A stretch of DNA of 39,400 nt from Bacillota bacterium (GTDB lineage Bacteria; Bacillota; Syntrophomonadia; Syntrophomonadales; Syntrophomonadaceae), in NCBI GenBank assembly GCA_023395515.1, contig JAEWZB010000110.1, forward strand, positions 1 to 39,400. The letters are read 5' to 3'. Shown here piece after piece: positions 33,463 to 39,400 of this stretch. The notes beneath the pieces are model-generated. The model saw only the letters and a list, made by a program, of their open reading frames with translations. It made no database searches and was not told where the DNA came from. Each line of letters opens with the position of its first letter. Within the stretch, counting starts at the first letter, position 1. The translations under genes were made by a program, and so were the position numbers.

Positions 33463-33504
33463 CTTAAGCCTCCTTCCGTAAAAAATGGAACCATCCCCGT
33501 ACCT

Positions 33505-34782
33505 CTACTTTATCGCCCTCTTACCGATATCAGTTCTATAATGCATACCGGCAAATTCTATATGGCTAATTTGTCCATAAATTTTATCTAAAGCTTGACG
33601 GATATTTTCTCCCCGGCATACTACCCCTAATACCCGTCCTCCGTTAGTTACTAGTTTATCCTCTTTTACCGCAGTCCCTGCATGAAACACTAAAGTATCT
33701 TCCTTTAACTTATCTAAGCCTTGAATAGGAATGCCCTTAGGATAACTTCCCGGATAACCTTGGGAAGCTAAAACTACACAGACCGCACTTCCCGCTTCCA
33801 GCTCCACCTGATAACCTTTAAGCTTACCTGCACAGGTTTTTTCAAAAATATCCATAATATCAGTTTTTATCATGGGCATAACTGCTTGGGTTTCCGGATC
33901 ACCAAACCGGGCATTGAATTCTAATACTTGAGGGCCTTTCTCAGTTATCATTAAACCGGCATATAATACCCCGGTAAAAGGATGTCCTTCTTGCTGCATG
34001 GCATCAACTACCGGACTTAAAATAAGCTTTTCCACTTCTCTATGTAAATCTTCATTATATATAGGAGGGTTTACATAAGCCCCCATTCCCCCGGTGTTAG
34101 GACCTTCATCATTATCAAAAACTCTTTTATGGTCTTGAGCCGAGATCAGGGTTATATAATTTTGTCCATCACTTACCGCAAAAACACTGACTTCTTCACC
34201 TTCTAAAAATTCCTCAATAACAATATTATCTCCCGCACTGCCAAAGCTCTTATCTAAGAGCATACTATCCAAAGCCAGATAGGCTTCTTCCCGGTTAGCA
34301 GCAATTACTACTCCTTTACCGGCAGCTAATCCATCCGCTTTAATCACTACTTTTCTATCTGGCTGCATATATTCGCTTACATATTGGCGGGCGGCCTCTA
34401 TTTCATTAAATACTTGGTAATCAGCGGTGGGAATATTATATTTTTTAAATAAATTTTTAGTAAAGACTTTACTTCCTTCCAGCCGGGCCGCAGCTTGAGT
34501 AGGTCCAAATATTTTTAAACCGGCTTCTCTAAATTTATCTACTATGCCTAACATCAAAGGAATTTCCGGACCAACCACGGTTAAATCAATCCCCTTAGCT
34601 TGGGCAAAACTTAATAAAGCCTCTGTATCTTCTACGGGTATATCTACACATTCTGCTAATTGAGCTATACCAGGATTTCCGGGAGCAGCATACAATTTAT
34701 CTACCCTAGGGCTTTGGGCTAATTTCCAAACTAAAGCGTGTTCACGCCCCCCGGACCCAATTACTAAAACCTTCTTACCCAT
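33505..34782 (-). CDS. purD: PurD, phosphoribosylamine-glycine ligase
   Basis: The 425-residue ATP-grasp enzyme forms GAR from phosphoribosylamine, glycine and ATP. Motifs: VLVIGSGGREHALVWKLAQS at the start, VVIKADGLAAGKGVVIA, DHKRVFDNDEGPNTGGMGAY and LEFNARFGDPETQ with the metal ligands. Full length. GGAGGTAAGTA precedes ATG. It is the last purine gene of the cluster. Confidence 0.97.
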   Translation of the reverse strand: MGKKVLVIGSGGREHALVWKLAQSPRVDKLYAAPGNPGIAQLAECVDIPVEDTEALLSFAQAKGIDLTVVGPEIPLMLGIVDKFREAGLKIFGPTQAAARLEGSKVFTKNLFKKYNIPTADYQVFNEIEAARQYVSEYMQPDRKVVIKADGLAAGKGVVIAANREEAYLALDSMLLDKSFGSAGDNIVIEEFLEGEEVSVFAVSDGQNYITLISAQDHKRVFDNDEGPNTGGMGAYVNPPIYNEDLHREVEKLILSPVVDAMQQEGHPFTGVLYAGLMITEKGPQVLEFNARFGDPETQAVMPMIKTDIMDIFEKTCAGKLKGYQVELEAGSAVCVVLASQGYPGSYPKGIPIQGLDKLKEDTLVFHAGTAVKEDKLVTNGGRVLGVVCRGENIRQALDKIYGQISHIEFAGMHYRTDIGKRAIK

Positions 34783-34806
34783 TACTTACCTCCCGCTATA
34801 ACTATT

Positions 34807-36327
34807 CTAGTGTTTAAAATGCCGCATACCGGTGAAAACCATAGCTATGCCATTTTTATCACATTCTTGAATGCTTTCTTCATCCCGGACTGAACCGCCG
34901 GGCTGGATAATAGCTTTTATCCCATAACGGGCCGCCAGTTCCACCGTATCTTTAAACGGGAAAAATGCGTCGGAAGCTAAAACGGCCCCCCGGCATTTTT
35001 CTCCCCCGTGTTCCAGGGCAATTCCGGCTGAACCTACTCTATTCATTTGGCCGGCTCCAACTCCTAGGGTTTGTCCGTCCTTAGCAATTACTATGGCATT
35101 GGATTTTACATGTTTTACTACTTTCCAGGCAAAAAGCAGTTCTTCTATTTCCTTAGAGGTTGGCTTCTTTTCCGTTACCACTTGTAAGTCATCCGCGGTA
35201 ACCCCTCCGCTATCTGTTTCCTGCACTACAAAACCGCCTTCTACACTTTTCACTGACAGTTCATTACTATCATCTATAGCTAATTCTAAAACTCTTAAAT
35301 TCTTCTTGGTTTGCATAATAGCCAGAGCCTCATCAGCATAACCCGGAGCAATAATCACTTCCATAAATGGTTCAGCAGCTTTCCCCGCCGTCATTTTATC
35401 TACAGGGCGGTTAAAGGCAATAATTCCGCCATAAGCTGAAACCGGGTCGGCATTGAAAGCTTTTTCATAGGCTTCCTCCAATGTAGTGCCGGTAGCTGTT
35501 CCGCAAGGATTAGTATGCTTAATAATTACACAAGCCGGCTCTTTAAATTCCTTTACTATCTCCCAAGCTGCCTGGGTATCTATAATATTATTGTAGGAAA
35601 GCTCTTTGCCATTATGCTGTTTGGCATCGGGTAAGCCTAGACCCGGTTTAGCCAACTTATAAAAACTGGCCTTCTGGTGGGGATTCTCCCCATACCTTAA
35701 GTCATAAACCTTTTCCCCGGCTACCACCATGGCGGACGGGAACTTAACTCCCTGCAATCCAGCCAGATAAGAACTGATCATCGCGTCATAAGAGGCCGTA
35801 TGGCTAAAAGCTTCTAAAGCTAAAGCAAAACGGGTTGCATAGCTTACTTCTCCGGCCGCCTTAAGCTCATCTAAAACCCCGGCATATTTATCCGGGTTAA
35901 CTACAATAACTACATGAGCGAAATTTTTGGCGGCGGCTCTAACCATAGTAGGCCCGCCGATATCAATATTTTCAATGGCATCAGCTAAAGTCACCTCAGG
36001 CTTACTTATAGTTTCACGAAATGGATATAAGTTTACCGCTACAATATCTATGGGGGTGATTTCATTTTTATCTAATTGTGCTAAATGCTCGGGGGTTCTT
36101 TTAGCTAAAATACCTCCATGCACCGCGGGGTGAAGAGTTTTAACCCTTCCGTCCAGTATTTCAGGGAATCCGGTTATATCCGCAACCGGTGTTACTTTAA
36201 TGCCATTTTCTTTTAAAGTATTATAAGTTCCTCCGGTAGAAATGATTTCATAGCCTAAGTTTTCTAAACCTTTGGCAAATTCGACTACCCCATTTTTATT
36301 GGAAACACTAATCAGTGCTCTAGGCAT
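34807..36327 (-). CDS. purH: PurH, AICAR transformylase / IMP cyclohydrolase
   Basis: The 506-residue bifunctional enzyme performs the last two steps to IMP. The IMP cyclohydrolase part is at about 1-190 (MPRALISVSNKNG, STGGTY, GRVKTLHPAVHGG). The AICAR transformylase part is at about 195-506 (LRYGENPHQKA, IKHTNPCGTA, SNAIVIAKDGQTLGVGAGQM). The ATG at 36327, behind AAGGAGGAATTG, is preferred to an in-frame start 11 codons earlier. It overlaps purN by eight bases. It also recycles AICAR made by the his pathway. Confidence 0.97.
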   Translation of the reverse strand: MPRALISVSNKNGVVEFAKGLENLGYEIISTGGTYNTLKENGIKVTPVADITGFPEILDGRVKTLHPAVHGGILAKRTPEHLAQLDKNEITPIDIVAVNLYPFRETISKPEVTLADAIENIDIGGPTMVRAAAKNFAHVVIVVNPDKYAGVLDELKAAGEVSYATRFALALEAFSHTASYDAMISSYLAGLQGVKFPSAMVVAGEKVYDLRYGENPHQKASFYKLAKPGLGLPDAKQHNGKELSYNNIIDTQAAWEIVKEFKEPACVIIKHTNPCGTATGTTLEEAYEKAFNADPVSAYGGIIAFNRPVDKMTAGKAAEPFMEVIIAPGYADEALAIMQTKKNLRVLELAIDDSNELSVKSVEGGFVVQETDSGGVTADDLQVVTEKKPTSKEIEELLFAWKVVKHVKSNAIVIAKDGQTLGVGAGQMNRVGSAGIALEHGGEKCRGAVLASDAFFPFKDTVELAARYGIKAIIQPGGSVRDEESIQECDKNGIAMVFTGMRHFKH

Positions 36328-36979
36328 AAACAATTCCTCCTTCTTCGTCTTTTTCGGCAATAATTATTTGACGTCCCTCTATATATATACGGCCTTCCGC
36401 CAAAAGCTGCAGAGCTCTCCAGTATATTTGATGCTCTTCCTGCAAAATGCGGCTGCTTAATATTTCTTCGGTATCATCAAGATAAACCGGAACTATTGAT
36501 TGCATAATAATAGGACCGGTATCCATTCCTTCATCAACTATATGAACAGTACACCCGGTATATTTTACTCCATAATCTAAAGCTTGTTTTTGGGCATGTA
36601 AGCCTTTAAAGGCAGGCAGTAAGGCAGGATGAATATTTACTACCCGGTTTTTAAAATTATGTAAAAAAGTAAGGCCCACTAAACGCATATAGCCGGCTAA
36701 AACTACTATATCTATATCATATTCTTTAAGTATTTTTACTAAATGTTCTTCATATTTATCAAAGGTGGCAAAGTCCCGGGGATTAACATATACTGCTGGT
36801 ATATTCCGCTTTCGGGCTTTATCCAAAGCTAAAGCATTTTCCTTATCACTGATTACTATTACTATTTCCGCATCTAAATCTTTACGGTCAATTGCCGCAG
36901 ATAGGGCTTCAAAATTACTGCCTCTTCCTGAAGCCATAAGGGCAAGCTTTAACCGTTTTGGCTTTATAACTTGCTTCAT
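36320..36979 (-). CDS. purN: PurN, phosphoribosylglycinamide formyltransferase
   Basis: The 219-residue folate-dependent enzyme formylates GAR. It has the catalytic Asn and His in VNIHPALLPAFKG, the Asp in DEGMDTGPII, and LALMASGRGSNFEAL at the start. The start overlaps the purM stop by ATGA. Confidence 0.97.
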   Translation of the reverse strand: MKQVIKPKRLKLALMASGRGSNFEALSAAIDRKDLDAEIVIVISDKENALALDKARKRNIPAVYVNPRDFATFDKYEEHLVKILKEYDIDIVVLAGYMRLVGLTFLHNFKNRVVNIHPALLPAFKGLHAQKQALDYGVKYTGCTVHIVDEGMDTGPIIMQSIVPVYLDDTEEILSSRILQEEHQIYWRALQLLAEGRIYIEGRQIIIAEKDEEGGIVYA

Positions 36980-38010
36980 TTAATAATAACCCTTTCCTCA
37001 TCTTTACATATCCTCCCTATTACTATAGGCTTTTCTCCTTTAATACGCAAGCAATTTAATACTTTATCACAGTGATGTGGAGCAACAGCTAATATGAGTC
37101 CTATGCCCATATTAAAAGTTCTAAACATTTCATCACTATCTACCTGGCCTAGCTTGGCAATCAGGTCAAAAATAGGGAGTATGTTTATAGCCGCTTTATC
37201 TATTTGGGCTCCTAATCCCGCCGGCAAAATCCTGGGTAAATTTTCCGGGATACCTCCTCCGGTAATATGAGCCATACCTTTTATTTCGGCTTCCTCAATT
37301 AAACTTAAAATAGTTTTTACATATATACGGGTAGGAGTAAGCAGCTCTTCCCCTAAAGTTTGGGCAAAATCATCTATATATTGGTCTAATTTTAAGCCGG
37401 CTTCTTCGAGTAACACCTTGCGGGCTAAAGAGTAACCATTGGAATGCAGGCCGGTAGAAGGCAAACCAATAAGAATATCTCCTGCTTCTATGCTATCTCC
37501 GTTAATTAATCTTGCTTTATCAACTACCCCTACCGTAAATCCGGCTAAATCGTATTCTTCGGCTTTATAAAAGCCGGGCATCTCTGCCGTCTCTCCCCCG
37601 ATTAAAGCACAACCTGCCTCTACACACCCTAAGCTAACCCCTTTGACTAAGCTTTCCACTAACTCTGGTTCTAACTTGCCTAAAGCAATATAATCCAAGA
37701 AAAATAGCGGTTCTGCCCCATGTACTAATATGTCATTGACACACATAGCTACTAAATCTATACCTACAGTATCGTGTACCTGCATTAATTGGGCAATTTT
37801 AAGCTTAGTCCCTACCCCGTCAGTTCCTGATACTAAAATGGGTTCTTTATATTTGGCGTTATTTAAAGCAAAAAATCCTCCGAAAGAACCAATATCGGTT
37901 AACACTTCCGGCCTTTTGGTCATACCTACCCACTTTTTAATCATAGCCACCGATTGATTAGCCGCATCAATATCAACCCCGGCCTTTTTATAACTCATCT
38001 TATTATCCAT
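36976..38010 (-). CDS. purM: PurM, phosphoribosylformylglycinamidine cyclo-ligase
   Basis: The 344-residue AIR synthetase closes the first purine ring with ATP. Motifs: SYKKAGVDIDAANQSV, DGVGTKLKIAQ, GIDLVAMCVNDILVHGAEPL, ALIGGETAEMPGFY and HITGGGIPENLPR. The ATG at 38010 stands five bases after GGAGG. The 363-base gap to purF, filled by an inverted-repeat element, is unusual for this otherwise overlapping operon. Confidence 0.97.
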   Translation of the reverse strand: MDNKMSYKKAGVDIDAANQSVAMIKKWVGMTKRPEVLTDIGSFGGFFALNNAKYKEPILVSGTDGVGTKLKIAQLMQVHDTVGIDLVAMCVNDILVHGAEPLFFLDYIALGKLEPELVESLVKGVSLGCVEAGCALIGGETAEMPGFYKAEEYDLAGFTVGVVDKARLINGDSIEAGDILIGLPSTGLHSNGYSLARKVLLEEAGLKLDQYIDDFAQTLGEELLTPTRIYVKTILSLIEEAEIKGMAHITGGGIPENLPRILPAGLGAQIDKAAINILPIFDLIAKLGQVDSDEMFRTFNMGIGLILAVAPHHCDKVLNCLRIKGEKPIVIGRICKDEERVIIK

Positions 38011-38079
38011 ACTTACCTCCGCAAGTGTAATTTTTAATTCTTAATTTTGACTCCACTGTGAAAACCTCAATTTAATCAT

Positions 38080-38288
38080 GTTGAATGTATAAATATGTAG
38101 GAGCCGTTGGACGTAGCATGGTAGAAACACCCCGCGAAAGCGAAGAGTCGAAAGGGGGCGAGCCCAAGGATGGGCGAGAGGGCCACTGAGCACGGATGCG
38201 CATTTGGCCCGGTACCCCTTTCGGCTCAAAGCTGAGCGGATGGTGTTTCCCATGCGAAGTTCGGTGACGAAATATTTATACATTCAAC
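38080..38288. repeat. 209-bp structured element with perfect 17-bp terminal inverted repeats
   Basis: Arms 38080-38096 and 38272-38288 are perfect inverted repeats. Inside, GCATGG (38116-38121) and AAACACC (38125-38131) pair with GGTGTTT (38242-38248) and CCATGC (38250-38255). Nested hairpins include GCCC/GGGC (38162-38175) and GGGCCA/TGGCCC (38180-38210). The interior is far more GC-rich than the flanks. It looks like a miniature transposable element or a mobile structured RNA inserted between purF and purM. An 80-codon frame across it is probably spurious. Confidence 0.75.
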
Positions 38289-38340
38289 CAACGAATAATT
38301 CCTTTTTACAATGGAATGAAATTAATAATTTAAACTTATT

Positions 38341-38368
38341 TAAAAGGATTGGTTGCCCAATCCTTTTA
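38341..38368 (-). terminator. hairpin just after purF
   Basis: TAAAAGGATTGG (38341-38352) pairs with CCAATCCTTTTA (38357-38368) over a 4-base loop, starting six bases after the purF stop. The following T-run is short (TTTTAAAT), so it may be an attenuator or partial terminator inside the pur operon. Confidence 0.65.
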
Positions 38369-38373
38369 AAGTA

Positions 38374-39400
38374 TTAGTCAATTTCGATGGGATAATTCCC
38401 GCTGAAGCAGGCGGTACAGAAGAAATCCTCATCATGCTCCAGGGCTTTTAGCATCCCCTCCGGGCTTATATAATACAAGCTGTCCGCTCCGATAAATTCC
38501 GCTATAGCCTTTTCATCCATAGTATTAGCAATTAATTCTTCCCGGCTAGAGGTGTCAATTCCGTAAAAACACGGATACTTAGTAGGAGGAGAGGCCACTA
38601 ACATATGCACCTCGGTAGCCCCGGCGGCCCTTAGCATATGCACCAGTTTCCTGCTGGTTGTGCCCCGCACAATCGAGTCATCTACCATAACCAGCCTTTT
38701 GCCTTTAACAATTTCCGGGATGGCATTTAATTTCAGCCGGACTCCTATTTCCCGCATTTGCTGGGTGGGCTGTATAAAAGTACGCCCTATATAGCGGTTT
38801 TTCATTAATCCTTCTTCAAAGGGCAGTCCCGCTTCCTCAGCATAGCCCAAGGCCGATGCTGTCCCGGAATCAGGTACGGATATAACTAAATCTGCATCTA
38901 TTTCACATTCCCGGGCTAATTGCCGGCCTAAATCTCTTCTGGCTTTGTAAACATTTATGCTATCAATTCTGCTGTCAGGACGGGCAAAATAAATGTATTC
39001 AAAAATACAATGGGCACAGGTTTCCGGGGTAGAAGTCTGAATAGAACGTAAACCATCCTTATCTATGACTACTATTTCTCCCGGCTTAACATCTCTTATA
39101 AAGGTCGCTCCTATAGTATCAAAAGCAGCCGTTTCTGAAGCTAAGACATAATTACCTTGCAGTTCGCCTAAAACTAGAGGCCGGACCCCCATTTGGTCAC
39201 GAACTCCTACTAAGCAGTCTTCCGTCATAATTATTAAAGCAAAGGCTCCTTTTAAATCAATCATGCACTTGGTTAAAGCATCTTCTAATTTGTCTTGGGA
39301 ATACCGGGCTAAAAGATTAGCTACGATTTCCGTATCGGTAGTAGTCTGAAAAACCGAACCATAAGTAGCCAGTCTTTTTCTTAATCCCTCGGTGTTGACC
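38374..39400 (-). CDS. purF: PurF, amidophosphoribosyltransferase (C-terminal part; start beyond window)
   Basis: The enzyme commits PRPP to purine synthesis. The frame stays open to the window edge, so the N-terminal Cys and propeptide are not seen. Visible are the end of the glutaminase domain (LKGAFALIIMTEDCLVGVRD, GVRPLVLGEL, LASETAAFDT) and the phosphoribosyltransferase domain with PRPP motif RLVMVDDSIVRGTTS. The iron-sulfur ligands of the Bacillus-type enzyme are present: CAHC/IFEYIYFARPDS, PPTKYPCFYGID and the late CTAC. It is the first gene of purF-M-N-H-D. Confidence 0.96.
   Translation of the reverse strand, partial: VNTEGLRKRLATYGSVFQTTTDTEIVANLLARYSQDKLEDALTKCMIDLKGAFALIIMTEDCLVGVRDQMGVRPLVLGELQGNYVLASETAAFDTIGATFIRDVKPGEIVVIDKDGLRSIQTSTPETCAHCIFEYIYFARPDSRIDSINVYKARRDLGRQLARECEIDADLVISVPDSGTASALGYAEEAGLPFEEGLMKNRYIGRTFIQPTQQMREIGVRLKLNAIPEIVKGKRLVMVDDSIVRGTTSRKLVHMLRAAGATEVHMLVASPPTKYPCFYGIDTSSREELIANTMDEKAIAEFIGADSLYYISPEGMLKALEHDEDFFCTACFSGNYPIEID

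Noticed and set aside
38041..38283. 80-codon minus-strand frame in the purF-purM gap
   Set aside because: It covers the inverted-repeat element almost exactly; the RNA-like pairing explains the sequence better than a protein does.

Overview
The window reads as chromosomal DNA of an AT-rich, anaerobic low-GC Gram-positive bacterium of the class Clostridia, perhaps a Peptococcaceae or Syntrophomonadaceae relative. The grounds are strong Shine-Dalgarno sites, TTG and GTG starts, a short HisG paired with HisZ, a [4Fe-4S]-type PurF, a YerC-like regulator and a Tat-exported flavoprotein. The genus is inference; no rRNA or marker phylogeny is available here.

Layout. (1) 111-630: a tRNA cluster Gly-Arg-His and Gln-Lys with two sigma-A-type promoters. 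(2) 583-10680: an integrated element of about 10 kb in the 3' end of tRNA-Lys, bounded by 50-bp direct repeats. It holds a tyrosine integrase with a frame break at its 5' end, a decayed phage polyvalent-protein gene (PBECR-type nuclease plus zincin), a probable type I toxin-antitoxin module, a membrane GAF protein, a MORN-repeat exported protein and small membrane proteins. (3) 10973-16260: a Tat-exported FAD oxidoreductase, a sigma-54 enhancer-binding protein and a PucR-type regulator preceded by a near-perfect -24/-12 promoter. (4) 16265-26236: mixed housekeeping and signalling genes: DUF1992, a DNRLRE protein, a slipin/NfeD pair, a cytosolic Rossmann-chemoreceptor fusion, a NERD nuclease, a metallo-beta-lactamase-fold hydrolase, an isochorismatase-like protein, tRNA-Leu, a diguanylate cyclase and a GNAT-like protein. 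(5) 26563-39400, all minus strand: purF-purM-purN-purH-purD, an HD hydrolase, yerC and hisZ-G-D-B-A-F-IE, ending at a strong terminator at 26469-26501.

How the genes work together. The pur and his blocks are linked metabolically because imidazole-glycerol-phosphate synthesis releases AICAR, which PurH consumes. hisH is missing from its usual place between hisB and hisA. A 209-bp structured element with perfect 17-bp terminal inverted repeats, plus a hairpin, sits between purF and purM. In the regulator region the sigma-54 activator is divergent from, and probably activates, the PucR-type gene. In the integrated element the integrase, att sites, a LexA-like box and the toxin module point to a degraded prophage or satellite that may be held by addiction.

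The most interesting signals are the type I toxin locus at 6176-6480, the inverted-repeat element at 38080-38288, the missing hisH and the NAD-fold chemoreceptor.
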